Shown in pieces: positions 15,795 to 24,704 of a stretch of DNA of 43,411 nucleotides. The notes beneath the pieces are model-generated. The model was not told where the DNA came from and made no database searches. It worked only from the letters and a program-made list of their open reading frames with translations. The DNA is taken from NCBI GenBank assembly GCA_964484185.1, contig CAZAEQ010000036.1, positions 1-43,411 on the forward strand, written 5' to 3'. Source of the stretch: F1-120-MAGs238 sp964484185 (GTDB lineage Bacteria; Planctomycetota; Phycisphaerae; Phycisphaerales; UBA1924). The position numbers were made by a program, and so were the translations under genes. The stretch's first letter is position 1, and every line of letters begins with the position of its first letter.

Positions 15795-16840
15795 GCAGTT
15801 CAAAGATTCGAGCATCGATTGTGGGCGGTTCTGGCTACGGCGGCGGCGAAGTTCTTCGTCTGCTGCTCGACCATCCCAATGTTGAAGTTGCACAGGTGAC
15901 CAGTCGCCAGCAGGCAGGCGTGTTCATTCACAGCGTGCATCCGAACCTGAGAGGACGGACGAAGTTGCAGTTTGTCCCGCCGCAGGAACTGGAGAAATGC
16001 GATGTTCTGTTCCTGTGCCTGCCACATGGCGAGTCGGTAAAGATGATCGACCGGGCGACTACTTTGGCGGAACGCGTGATTGATCTTTCGGCAGATTTCC
16101 GGCTGAAGAATGCGGCGAGCTATCAGCAGTGGTATGGCGAATCGCATGCGGCGCCAGTGTGGCTCGATCGATTCACGTACGGATTGCCGGAATTTGAGCG
16201 GTCGCGGCTGAAGATTGCGAAGTTGGCGAGCGGGGTTGGGTGTAATGCGACGGCGATGAACCTCGCGTTGTATCCGCTGGCGAAGGCAGGATTGATCAAG
16301 ACTGTGATTGCGGATTTGAAGGTCGGATCAAGCGAGGCGGGCAATGCACACAGCCCGACGAGCCACCACCCTGAGCGGAGCGGCAGCGTTCGAAGCTATT
16401 CGCCAACCGGGCATCGGCATCAGTCTGAAGTCGAGCAGCAACTCATGGAGACGTATGGAAATTTCGAGTTCCATATGTCGATTACTTCGGTTGAGCTTGT
16501 ACGCGGCGTCCTGTGCACGGCCCATGTCCTTCCGACTCGTAAGGTTGAAGAGAAGGACATCTGGAAGTTGTATCGCGAGGCGTATTCCAACGAGCCATTT
16601 ATTCGACTGGTAAAGGACCGGAGCGGGATTCACCGGTATCCGGAGCCGAAGATCCTGGCCGGCACGAACTACTGCGATGTCGGGTTTGAAGTTGATCCCA
16701 ATACGGGCCGCATCGTGGTGATGAGCGCACTAGACAATCTCATGAAGGGCGCGGCGGGCTCGGCGGTTCAGTGCATGAACCTGATGTGCGGATTTGAAGA
16801 AACAGCGGCACTTACGTTCAGCGGTCTCCATCCTTTATAA
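15791..16840 (+). CDS. lysY: LysY (ArgC-type), LysW-acyl-phosphate reductase
   Basis: This 349-residue member of the N-acetyl-gamma-glutamyl-phosphate reductase family reduces the LysW-linked acyl phosphate to the aldehyde with NADPH. The Rossmann motif GGSGYGGGEVLRLL is at the N-terminus and the catalytic Cys lies in GVGCNATAMNLALYPL. That sequence resembles LysY rather than the GCYPT of classical ArgC. RHQSEVEQQ and VLPTRK are further conserved points. The GTG start has an AGGAGG site and overlaps lysX. It is product-compatible with both lysine and ornithine synthesis. Confidence 0.93.
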   Translation: MSSSKIRASIVGGSGYGGGEVLRLLLDHPNVEVAQVTSRQQAGVFIHSVHPNLRGRTKLQFVPPQELEKCDVLFLCLPHGESVKMIDRATTLAERVIDLSADFRLKNAASYQQWYGESHAAPVWLDRFTYGLPEFERSRLKIAKLASGVGCNATAMNLALYPLAKAGLIKTVIADLKVGSSEAGNAHSPTSHHPERSGSVRSYSPTGHRHQSEVEQQLMETYGNFEFHMSITSVELVRGVLCTAHVLPTRKVEEKDIWKLYREAYSNEPFIRLVKDRSGIHRYPEPKILAGTNYCDVGFEVDPNTGRIVVMSALDNLMKGAAGSAVQCMNLMCGFEETAALTFSGLHPL

Positions 16841-16849
16841 TTATATTAT

Positions 16850-17698
16850 ATGTCACACACATCCACTACTTCTCCCACGTCCCCCACTTCTCCTGTCACA
16901 GTCGTCAAGCTCGGCGGAGCCGAAGGCATCGACATTCCGGCATTCTGTGCGGATGCGGCGGCGTTGTTCAAGTCCGGACGTCGCATGGTGATCGTGCATG
17001 GCGGGTCGCACCAGACCAACATGCTCCAGGAACAACTGGGGCATCCAGCTCAGTTCATCACCAGTCCCAGCGGGCACACATCGCGACGGACGGATCGGCG
17101 GACGCTGGAGATTTTCCAGATGGCGTGCCGCGGAGTGCTCAATCAGCAGATTGTCGAGAATCTACAGCGACTGGGCGTGAACGCGGTCGGGCTCTCGGGG
17201 ATGGATGGCCGGATCTGGGAGGGCGCTCGCAAGGCGACGATTCGAGCGGTGATTGATGGACGGACAACGATTATCCGCGATGACTTTACTGGAACTGTGG
17301 ACACAGTCAATATCGCATTACTGGAACAACTCCTTGCCGCGGGCCTGTTGCCTGTGGTGTCGCCACCCGCGATCAGCGTTGACCATGAGCCGATCAATGT
17401 CGATGCTGATCGCGCGGCGGCGATGACTGCGGCCGCGTTGAAGGCCGAATCGCTGCTGCTGCTGTCAAACGTGAAGGGCTTGCTGCAAGCGTTCCCAGAT
17501 GAGTCAACTTTGATTGAGCGTGTAGATCGAAACAACATTGAGGCGGCGGCGGACGCAGCCCAGGGGCGTATGAAGAAGAAGGTGATGGGTGCGGGAGAAG
17601 CGTTGACCGGCGGCGTCCGACGCGTCATCATCGGTGATGCTCGAGCACAGCAACCAATCACAGGGGCCCTTGCAGGAAACGGCACGGTGTTTGAATGA
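16850..17698 (+). CDS. lysZ: LysZ (ArgB-type), LysW-aminoadipate/glutamate kinase
   Basis: This 282-residue amino-acid kinase phosphorylates the side-chain carboxyl of the LysW-bound substrate. The N-terminal phosphate-binding region is VVKLGG, followed by VHGGSHQTN, which in LysZ replaces the classical ArgB HGGG. TSPSGHTSRRTDRRTLEIFQ and GLSGMDGRIWEGARK are characteristic LysZ sequences. The ATP-site Lys lies in RMKKKVMGA. The N-terminal dozen residues are Ser/Thr/Pro-rich and may be untranslated extension. It lies 9 bases after lysY and overlaps lysK by four bases. Confidence 0.93.
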   Translation: MSHTSTTSPTSPTSPVTVVKLGGAEGIDIPAFCADAAALFKSGRRMVIVHGGSHQTNMLQEQLGHPAQFITSPSGHTSRRTDRRTLEIFQMACRGVLNQQIVENLQRLGVNAVGLSGMDGRIWEGARKATIRAVIDGRTTIIRDDFTGTVDTVNIALLEQLLAAGLLPVVSPPAISVDHEPINVDADRAAAMTAAALKAESLLLLSNVKGLLQAFPDESTLIERVDRNNIEAAADAAQGRMKKKVMGAGEALTGGVRRVIIGDARAQQPITGALAGNGTVFE

Positions 17699-18816
17699 AC
17701 ACCGCATTGCGTGCTTCAAAGGCCGTTAGTGCAGAGCGGGCGATCGCACTGATTTATGACCTGGTCGCAATCTCCAGCGTAAGCCGCGATGAGCGTGCGG
17801 CGGTTGAATACTTCACCAGCGCAATGCGGCAGTTTGGACTGCATACGAGCATCGACGAAGCAGGAAACGCCATTGGCATCTGCGGCGACATGTCACCTTC
17901 GGCACAGGAGATTGTCCTGCTGGGACACATCGACACCGTACCGGGCAGCATTCCCGTACGCATCGATAATTGCATTCTACATGGGCGAGGAAGCGTTGAT
18001 GCCAAAGGTCCATTAGCCGCGTTTGCGTGTGCCGCGGCACAGGCGATGATTCCCGCCGGAATTCGACTCATCGTGATCGGCGCGGTGGAAGAAGAAGTCG
18101 CAACCTCGAAAGGCGCTCGTTTCGCGGCCACGCAGTATCGCCCCGCGGCATGCTTTATTGGCGAACCCAGCGGCGTGAACGGCGTGACGCTTGGATACAA
18201 GGGGCGATTGCTTGCTCAAGTGAGTGCACACTGCGAGGGGTCGCACTCGGCCGGCCCTGCAGCGACCGCCGCGGAACTGGTGATGGATTGGTGGTTTGCC
18301 GCACGAGCCTATGCGCAGGCGCGAAGCGCGGGGCATGACCGCGTCTTTGACCAGGTGCAGTCTCGCCTGCGGGGCGTGAACTCCCGCATGGAGGGAGATG
18401 TTGAGTTTGCCGAAGCTGACATCGGTTTCCGTTTGCCGCCGGGAGTGGACCCTGAGGAATTTGCGACAGGGCTGGAAGGCTTGCCAGAAAGCGCCCGTGT
18501 TTCGGTTTCGTTCAGAGGCCATGAGCATGCACACAAGAGCGAGCGGTCAGATGCGGTTGTTCGAGCGTTGACACATGCGGTGCGCAGTCGGGGCCTGGTT
18601 CCTGCGCCAAAGTTCAAGACCGGCACAAGCGATATGAATGTGGTTTCACCAATCTGGAAGTGTCCGATCGCGGCGTTTGGACCGGGGGATAGTTCCCTGG
18701 ATCACACGCCGCGGGAACAGCTGGTTTTGGCTGAGTATCTGCAATCAATTGAGGTGCTGACAACAGCGATTGAGTCATTGGCAAATGAGCTTGCCGGGCT
18801 ACAGTCAAAAGCATGA
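17695..18816 (+). CDS. lysK: LysK (ArgE-type), LysW-lysine/ornithine hydrolase
   Basis: This 373-residue M20-family metallopeptidase releases lysine or ornithine from LysW. Zinc-binding motifs are GHIDTVPG, GRGSVDAKGPLAA and the general-base EEE (residues of about 131-133), followed by GEPSG, GTSDMNVV and the C-terminal GPGDSSLDHTPRE. The start ATG overlaps the lysZ stop (ATGA). An aminotransferase (LysJ/ArgD), needed between LysY and LysK, is not in the window and must be elsewhere. The stop overlaps the next gene by four bases, extending the operon into histidine degradation genes. Confidence 0.92.
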   Translation: MNTALRASKAVSAERAIALIYDLVAISSVSRDERAAVEYFTSAMRQFGLHTSIDEAGNAIGICGDMSPSAQEIVLLGHIDTVPGSIPVRIDNCILHGRGSVDAKGPLAAFACAAAQAMIPAGIRLIVIGAVEEEVATSKGARFAATQYRPAACFIGEPSGVNGVTLGYKGRLLAQVSAHCEGSHSAGPAATAAELVMDWWFAARAYAQARSAGHDRVFDQVQSRLRGVNSRMEGDVEFAEADIGFRLPPGVDPEEFATGLEGLPESARVSVSFRGHEHAHKSERSDAVVRALTHAVRSRGLVPAPKFKTGTSDMNVVSPIWKCPIAAFGPGDSSLDHTPREQLVLAEYLQSIEVLTTAIESLANELAGLQSKA

Positions 18817-19748
18817 CTCGAATTCCAAACACGACGGCGGCGGTGTGGCCATCAGTTTCACCGGGCCGGTTTGCATCAGGTATCCAGAGTGATTCGCCAG
18901 CTGGATGTAAGGTCGCGCTGCTGGGAATGCCAGATGACCTTGGCGTGAAATTGAACAACGGAAGGCCGGGAGCATCGCAGGGCCCGCGGGCGTTTCGGGA
19001 TGCACTTGCGCGATATGGCGTGAGCGATCCGGTTGGGTGGAACTGGCCCAGAGTTTTCGATGCGGGCGACGTGCTGCCTGCGGCGGGCGCCGATGCTGCA
19101 GCGCTGAACGAGACTCACCGACGCATCAGCGAAGCGAGCAAGGCAATTGTGCAGGCAGGCCTCTTTCCGATCGCGATCGGCGGCGGGCATGATTTGACGT
19201 TTGCGTTCGTGCGCGGCGTGCTGGATGGTCTTGGACTTATGGGAAAGGCTGCCGGGTTGTACTTTGATGCGCATCTGGACGTGCGAGAAACCGTTGGCAG
19301 CGGCATGCCGTTTCGCAAGCTCTGTGAGGAGTGTGGCGTCAAGCGCTTACATTTGCACGGATATAGCCCATTTGTGAATTCCCGAGAGCAATTTGCGTGG
19401 TTCCAGGCACACGGCGGGAGGCTGGATCCACTGACAACAGATTCTGATTCAATTCAGGTCGATCCATTGCCGACAGGGGATTTGTTCGTGAGTTTTGACA
19501 TGGATGTGTTTGATGGCGGCATTGCGCCCGGGGTGAGTGCGATGAACCCGCAAGGGAAAACCACTGCGGAGCTGATGCCGCATATTCGTTCGGCCGGGGC
19601 ATCGCTTCGGGTGCGTTGCTTTGATATCATGGAGCTCAACCCAGTGGTTGATGATGGTGGACGCACAGCACGGTTAGCGGCACATGTGTTCCTTACATTC
19701 CTTCGTGGCTTATCGGATCGATCTACATGGCGTACGGCAGTATCTTAA
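18813..19748 (+). CDS. hutG: Formimidoylglutamase-like ureohydrolase (HutG)
   Basis: This 311-residue arginase/agmatinase-superfamily hydrolase most resembles formimidoylglutamase, which converts N-formimidoylglutamate to glutamate and formamide. Manganese ligands appear in GGGHDLTFA, in DAHLDVR and in SFDMDVFD. The MPFRKLCE segment after DVRE fits HutG rather than arginase or agmatinase. The ATG overlaps the lysK stop (ATGA) and the stop lies inside the start of hutI. Arginase-like use of another guanidino substrate cannot be excluded. What is odd is the coupling of this catabolic enzyme to a biosynthetic operon. Confidence 0.85.
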   Translation: MTRIPNTTAAVWPSVSPGRFASGIQSDSPAGCKVALLGMPDDLGVKLNNGRPGASQGPRAFRDALARYGVSDPVGWNWPRVFDAGDVLPAAGADAAALNETHRRISEASKAIVQAGLFPIAIGGGHDLTFAFVRGVLDGLGLMGKAAGLYFDAHLDVRETVGSGMPFRKLCEECGVKRLHLHGYSPFVNSREQFAWFQAHGGRLDPLTTDSDSIQVDPLPTGDLFVSFDMDVFDGGIAPGVSAMNPQGKTTAELMPHIRSAGASLRVRCFDIMELNPVVDDGGRTARLAAHVFLTFLRGLSDRSTWRTAVS

Positions 19749-20971
19749 TTCGAAATGCTCGTGTTTTGACTCTCGCGGGTGGCCACCAGGCACGCAGAGG
19801 CTCGGCAATGAGCGACCTTGGTGTGGTTTCAAACGCGGATGTGCTTGTATATCGCGGCACGGTTCAGGGTGTGCAACCTAGCATTACTTCCACGCTCAGG
19901 CGGATGCACCCGTCAGTTGATATCTGGGACGCGGACGGTCGCGTCGTGATGCCGGCGTTCATCGATTGCCACACGCATGCCTGTTTCGCAGGGTCGCGGC
20001 TTGAGGAATGGGACCTGAAGCGGCGCGGCGTTTCGTATCAGGACCTGCTCAAGGCCGGCGGCGGGATCATGAGCACCGTGCGGGCAACTCGCCTGGCATC
20101 GGCTGCGCAACTTGAGAGTCTTCTGCTTGAACGAATTGAAAGAGCATCGCAATTTGGCACCGCCACCATCGAAGTGAAAAGCGGGTATGGGTTGTCGCTG
20201 GAGCATGAGCGCAACATGCTGAGCTGCATTCAGAACATCGCGCGGCGCGTTCCGGTGGGCGTGACGATGACTGCACTGCTGGGACACGCGATCGATACGG
20301 CGATTCCGGACTTTGTGCACAAGACGATTACGGAGACGTTGCCTGCGATCGCTGCGGAGTTCCCGGGAATTGCCGTTGACGCGTTCTGCGAGGACAACGC
20401 GTGGTCGAAAGAGGAGACCGTTCGACTGTTTGTCGCGGCGAAGGAACTGGGATTGCCGCTGCGAGTTCACACTGATCAGTTTACAAGCAAGGGAATGATC
20501 ACTGAGGCTGTTCGACTTGGCGCGGTATCGTGCGACCATCTTGAAGCGGCGGCGGAGCAGGAACTGAAGATTCTTGGCGAGTCCTCTACGGTCGCAGTCG
20601 GGCTTCCTGGGTGTGGGTTCCATCTTGATGGACGCTATGCGAATCTTCGCAAGGTTATTGATGCGGGCGGCGCTGCGGCGATTGCGACGAATTTCAATCC
20701 TGGTTCTGCGCCGTGTCTCTCGATGCCGATGGCGATATCGCTTGCTGTGCGAAACTGCGGACTTTCACCACAAGAGGCGATTGTGGCGGCAACTGCGAAT
20801 CCGGCCGCGGTTTTGGGACTTTCTGATCGCGGAACTATCGAGGTGGGCAAGCGTGGCGATCTTGTGGTCTTGAACGCGACTGATGAGCGGGTGCTGGCGT
20901 ATGAATTTGGTATGAATCCAATTCACACGGTTTTTGTGGGCGGGAACGATCTGAATCGACCCACCTATTAG
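19727..20971 (+). CDS. hutI: Imidazolonepropionase
   Basis: This 414-residue amidohydrolase hydrolyses imidazolonepropionate to N-formimidoylglutamate, the third step of histidine degradation. The metal ligands lie in DCHTHACFAG, the family signature GTATIEVKSGYGL is intact, and further ligands occur in LRVHTDQF and CDHLEAA. It ends with the typical amidohydrolase sequence GTIEVGKRGDLVVL. The ATG lies 22 bases before the hutG stop. The genes for histidase and urocanase (hutH, hutU) are not in the window. Confidence 0.93.
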   Translation: MAYGSILIRNARVLTLAGGHQARRGSAMSDLGVVSNADVLVYRGTVQGVQPSITSTLRRMHPSVDIWDADGRVVMPAFIDCHTHACFAGSRLEEWDLKRRGVSYQDLLKAGGGIMSTVRATRLASAAQLESLLLERIERASQFGTATIEVKSGYGLSLEHERNMLSCIQNIARRVPVGVTMTALLGHAIDTAIPDFVHKTITETLPAIAAEFPGIAVDAFCEDNAWSKEETVRLFVAAKELGLPLRVHTDQFTSKGMITEAVRLGAVSCDHLEAAAEQELKILGESSTVAVGLPGCGFHLDGRYANLRKVIDAGGAAAIATNFNPGSAPCLSMPMAISLAVRNCGLSPQEAIVAATANPAAVLGLSDRGTIEVGKRGDLVVLNATDERVLAYEFGMNPIHTVFVGGNDLNRPTY

Positions 20972-21047
20972 ACGCCTATAACGATTTTCCAATACAACAC
21001 GACGACCTATACTGCCGCCAACCCCAACCACAAGAAGCGGAGTACGT

Positions 21048-21866
21048 TTGTTACACAAAGCCGATGTCGATACTGCCTATGCGGCAGCCCAGAAAGTTGT
21101 TGAGACGCACATGCGGCTTGCGAAGTTTTTGCGTCCGGGAATGACGCTTGGACAGATTGATACGTTTGTTGCAAAGACGCTTGATGAGATCGGTTGCAAG
21201 TCGTGCTTTCTGCATTACAAGCCGCGCGGCCATCGTGGTCCGGCGTTTCCCAGCCATGCGTGCCTGAGTGTGAATGATTGCGTGGTCCACGGGACAGCGG
21301 GTTCATACACCGATCCAATCGGTCCGGGCGATCTTGTGAAGATTGACATCGGGGTGTGGTACCAGGGATACATTGGTGATGCGGCATGGACGTATTTTGT
21401 GCCGCCGATTTCGGCTGAGGCAATGAAGCTCTTGACCGCGGGGAAGGAATCGATTGCGGAGGGCGTGAAGGAACTGCGGCCGACAAACACGTGGGGTGCG
21501 TGGGCGGAACGCGTGTCGGCGATTGTTGAAGACAAGTATGGCTTTCACTTGACGCAGGGCCTGGGTGGACATGGAATCGGGCGGTCGCTGCATGGCGGGC
21601 CGTTCGTTTCAAACTCGCCTCAGTCTGCCGCTGAATGGCCCGATGGCGTGAAGTACTGCAAACCGGGCACGCTTGTGGCGGTAGAGCCGATGCTTGCGAT
21701 CGGGACTGGGCACACGCGGCAGCCGGCTGGAAGACATTCATGGCCTGTGCACTCGGCCGATGGCTCATTGACCGCGCACTATGAGCATGATGTGCTCATT
21801 ACTGATGGCGACCCGAAGATACTCACCGAGGGGTTGGAATCGGTACGCGATGAGATTGTGGTGTAA
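21048..21866 (+). CDS. map: Methionine aminopeptidase, type I
   Basis: This 272-residue enzyme removes the initiator methionine from nascent proteins. The dinuclear metal ligands lie in DIGVWYQGYIGDAAW (two Asp), LGGHGIGRSLH (His), VAVEPML (Glu) and TAHYEHDVLI (Glu). A substrate His appears in NDCVVHG. The TTG start has GCGGAG upstream. It follows hutI after 76 bases and may be transcribed with that operon, though the gap is larger. Nothing links it functionally to amino-acid synthesis. Confidence 0.93.
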   Translation: MLHKADVDTAYAAAQKVVETHMRLAKFLRPGMTLGQIDTFVAKTLDEIGCKSCFLHYKPRGHRGPAFPSHACLSVNDCVVHGTAGSYTDPIGPGDLVKIDIGVWYQGYIGDAAWTYFVPPISAEAMKLLTAGKESIAEGVKELRPTNTWGAWAERVSAIVEDKYGFHLTQGLGGHGIGRSLHGGPFVSNSPQSAAEWPDGVKYCKPGTLVAVEPMLAIGTGHTRQPAGRHSWPVHSADGSLTAHYEHDVLITDGDPKILTEGLESVRDEIVV

Positions 21867-21882
21867 GCCGCGTTCTCGCGGC
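21867..21882. terminator. Hairpin between convergent map and kinase genes
   Basis: GCCGCG (21867-21872) and CGCGGC (21877-21882) form a perfect 6-bp stem around TTCT, in the 20-base gap between convergent stops. It lacks a clear T-run on either strand; a bidirectional terminator is possible but weak. Confidence 0.4.
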
Positions 21883-21886
21883 AGAG

Positions 21887-24553
21887 TTACCGAGCGGGCT
21901 TGCCAGCGGTTTCACGAACTGTCTTTGCCTCGTCGAGTCGACCCTGACGTTCGAGGAATTTGGCGTATTGGGTGACAGCCTCGCGTGTCCACTTGTTGTC
22001 GGGTCCCATCGCATCGGCGCAATAGGTGATTGCTTCCTTCATTGCTGATTCAGTTTCCTTGAGATCGCCGCCAGAGGCGTCGAGCGCTGCGGCCAGAAGG
22101 ATGATTGATCGCACGCGGTAGATGTTGGACTTGGAATAGTTTGCGGTGCGAGTGCGCACATCAGTAATCAACTGCATCGCTTCTTCCCAGCGATCGGGGA
22201 GCGCGAGGCCCGCGATCTCCAGTGAGACGTGCAATGCACCTACGTGATTGTCTCCAAGCGTTGCGCGGTAACGAGGGAGAACATCTCGATAGACGGCTTC
22301 AGCCTCGACCAGTTTGCCCCCGTGTCGCAGTATTCCGCCGAGACCCTGGGTGGCGTTCAACGTGCTGATGTCATTGGGGCCGAACGTCTGCACATTGATC
22401 GCGACGATTTCTCGCTGCACGCGTTCGCTCTGAGCATGAAGTTCCTGTTTTTCGTACAGGCGAATGAGTGCGTTAAGGGCGCGATGGAAATCAACTGATC
22501 CGTCCCTGGGCTGATAGCGATAGACCTGGGCAACTTTCTCAAGAGTCTCGCCGACCTTCTTCAAATCGCCAGTGTCCATTGTGCGTTCGCACAGATAAAT
22601 CTGCGCCCGCAGCCCATCTGCATTTCGGAACGCTTCCTCGGGACCGAGAATTTTGAGCACCTTCCCGAACGACTCTTCTGCCTCAGGGAACTTCTTTCGC
22701 AGGTGCATCAACTCGCCCCATTGACGAAGCGATGCCACAGTGTCGGGGTGATTTTCGCCCAGGTGTTGACGCCGCAGAGATAGCGCACGCTCCAGCTGTG
22801 ACTGTGCAATATCCAGGTCTCCCGCGCCGATTGCGGCCTCACCCAGGAAGTGACTCACTGCCGCTTCGACCAGCGGACGATCGTCGAACGAGTTCTCTGC
22901 GCGGCTTACACCCAGTTTGATCGCATCCAGCACTGTGAAGTCGGCGGTAGCTTTCTGGCCACGGGTTGAACTGAACGTGCGAGCAACGAAGCGGTTCATG
23001 AGTTGAATCGTGTTGTTCGCCGCTATCGCCTCATCGCGCTGTACCTGTGCGATGTGCTCAGCCTCGATCGCGCGGTTGCGTTCAATGCTCAGACGGATGA
23101 TGAAACCGAGGGTTGCCGCGGAAATGAGGATTATTGAGATCGCCGCGATTGCGGCAATGGTGCCATGTCGGCGAATCCACAACCGCGCTGTTCCGCCCGC
23201 ACCTTTGGGATCGGCCTCCGTTGGGCGATGCTCAACAAAAGCACGCAAATCCGCGGCGAGCGCATCGGCCGATGCGTATCGCTGGCTGGGATTGTGGGCG
23301 GTGGCGCGATCGCATATCTTGCAGAGAGTCGGTGGGAGCCCCGGCACGATTGACGCGATTGGCGGCAAGGGCTGGCTGCGAGCATCGATCAACATCTGCG
23401 CGAACGTCGAACGGTTGTTGCCCTCGCCCGAGGGCTGACGCGGAAGACGGCCGGTGAGCAGCGATCGCAATGTGCAACCGAGTGAGAAAATGTCGGAGAG
23501 CGGTGTGCCGCGTTCGCCGCGGGCGATTTCTGGCGCGATGAATGCGGGTGTGCCAGCGATTCTTGGGCGCGGCGCAGATGAGGCACCTGAAGCGGCTTGT
23601 GGAGCGGCGGGTTCTTCTCGCTGTGCGAGACCAAAGTCGGCGAGCAGCGGAGCGCCGGAGGCGTTGAGGAGAATGTTCGAAGGCTTGATGTCTCGATGTG
23701 TAATGCCGCGGGCATGGCTGATTGCAACCGCTCGGGCGATGGCGCTTATGAGCGTGGTCGCGTGCATGGGCGCGATCGGTCCTTTGGCCATCAGGTCAGA
23801 GAGCGTGCGAGTCGTCGCGACCGCGCCTTCGCCATTGGGCCCTGAGCCAAAGACAAGTTCGCCGACGAACTGAGCATCGATGTAGCACTCGCCGGTGTGT
23901 GGAAAACGACCAGCTTCGTGAATTCGCACGATTGATTCATGGTCGAGTCCGGCGGCGGCGCGGGCTTCGGCCAGCACGCGTTCGCCCGCTTCTGTTTCGT
24001 GCAGGTTCGTTGAGTCGAGGATCTTGAGAGCAACATGGCGTCGGAGCGAGGTGTCCCAGGCGAGCCAGGTGTGAGCGAATGACCCGGCACCCAGGTGGGA
24101 GTCGAGGCGATATTTGCCAAGCATGTCGCCGGGTGAGTGGCGAGGGATGGACGGTTCATCGCCGCTGAGGAGGAGGGAAATAGAGGCGACCGCGCTGATG
24201 TCGCCAGCGAACTGGGGGTGGGTTCGCAGGAGGTTGGAGCGGATGGATTCGATGTTCTCGCCCGCGTGGGAAATGAACTCGCCGGTGAGCAACACGCGGC
24301 GGACGCTGGGCATCGACAGGACCATCGGGAAAGCGGAGATGTAGATATCCATGCCGCAGGGAAGGCTGCGAATGCGGCGTTCTTCGATGTCGGTGGCGAT
24401 AACATCGGCCAGCAGGCGTTCATCGGCGAGGATGGCGGGGGTGAGGATGGCTTCCAGCGGCGGTGGCACAGCGATCGTCCAGAAGGCGCGGACGGCCGCG
24501 ACGACATCTGACCTTCCTGGGGAGCTTTCGGACTTGTCGCGAGGCTCGTGCAT
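21887..24553 (-). CDS. Ser/Thr protein kinase with membrane helix and TPR repeats
   Basis: This 888-residue protein has four parts. Residues 1-145 are an N-terminal domain of about the usual length in planctomycete kinases. Residues 147-445 are the kinase domain, with GAGSFAHTW loop, VALK, catalytic HRDIKPSN (286-292) and DFGLA (306-310). A membrane helix lies at about 465-486. The last 350 residues are TPR repeats such as GDLDIAQSQLERALSLRRQHLGENHPDTVASL. The extracytoplasmic TPR part may sense or bind proteins. It is divergent from an ECF sigma gene, typical of planctomycete kinase/sigma pairs. It probably controls that factor, but this is inference. Confidence 0.92.
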   Translation of the reverse strand: MHEPRDKSESSPGRSDVVAAVRAFWTIAVPPPLEAILTPAILADERLLADVIATDIEERRIRSLPCGMDIYISAFPMVLSMPSVRRVLLTGEFISHAGENIESIRSNLLRTHPQFAGDISAVASISLLLSGDEPSIPRHSPGDMLGKYRLDSHLGAGSFAHTWLAWDTSLRRHVALKILDSTNLHETEAGERVLAEARAAAGLDHESIVRIHEAGRFPHTGECYIDAQFVGELVFGSGPNGEGAVATTRTLSDLMAKGPIAPMHATTLISAIARAVAISHARGITHRDIKPSNILLNASGAPLLADFGLAQREEPAAPQAASGASSAPRPRIAGTPAFIAPEIARGERGTPLSDIFSLGCTLRSLLTGRLPRQPSGEGNNRSTFAQMLIDARSQPLPPIASIVPGLPPTLCKICDRATAHNPSQRYASADALAADLRAFVEHRPTEADPKGAGGTARLWIRRHGTIAAIAAISIILISAATLGFIIRLSIERNRAIEAEHIAQVQRDEAIAANNTIQLMNRFVARTFSSTRGQKATADFTVLDAIKLGVSRAENSFDDRPLVEAAVSHFLGEAAIGAGDLDIAQSQLERALSLRRQHLGENHPDTVASLRQWGELMHLRKKFPEAEESFGKVLKILGPEEAFRNADGLRAQIYLCERTMDTGDLKKVGETLEKVAQVYRYQPRDGSVDFHRALNALIRLYEKQELHAQSERVQREIVAINVQTFGPNDISTLNATQGLGGILRHGGKLVEAEAVYRDVLPRYRATLGDNHVGALHVSLEIAGLALPDRWEEAMQLITDVRTRTANYSKSNIYRVRSIILLAAALDASGGDLKETESAMKEAITYCADAMGPDNKWTREAVTQYAKFLERQGRLDEAKTVRETAGKPAR

Positions 24554-24605
24554 AAAGACTACGTTTCAACCGGGAGGGGTTCGGGTATTGAACTATACTA
24601 TCAAA

Positions 24606-24690
24606 GGCAATTTGACGTATTGTCCGAACCTCCAGTCTGAGAGTGCTGGCGGCATCGATGTGTGACTGGCAATTTGAAGAATTGTGACCG
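24606..24690. promoter_or_regulatory. Two direct repeats in the kinase/ECF intergenic region
   Basis: GGCAATTTGACGTATTGT (starting 24606) and GGCAATTTGAAGAATTGT (starting 24668) agree at 16 of 18 positions; each is followed by nearby CCG. Each repeat contains the dyad CAAT...ATTG, perfect in the second (CAATT/AATTG). The 62-base offset places both in the divergent control region, so they look like operators or sigma-recognition sites. Confidence 0.55.
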
Positions 24691-24704
24691 ATGGAAGTCG
24701 AATT

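Noticed and set aside
18813..19748. Arginase or agmatinase for arginine breakdown
   Set aside because: The DAHLDVRE and MPFRKL sequence and the adjacent hutI favour formimidoylglutamase; an arginase role is kept only as an alternative.
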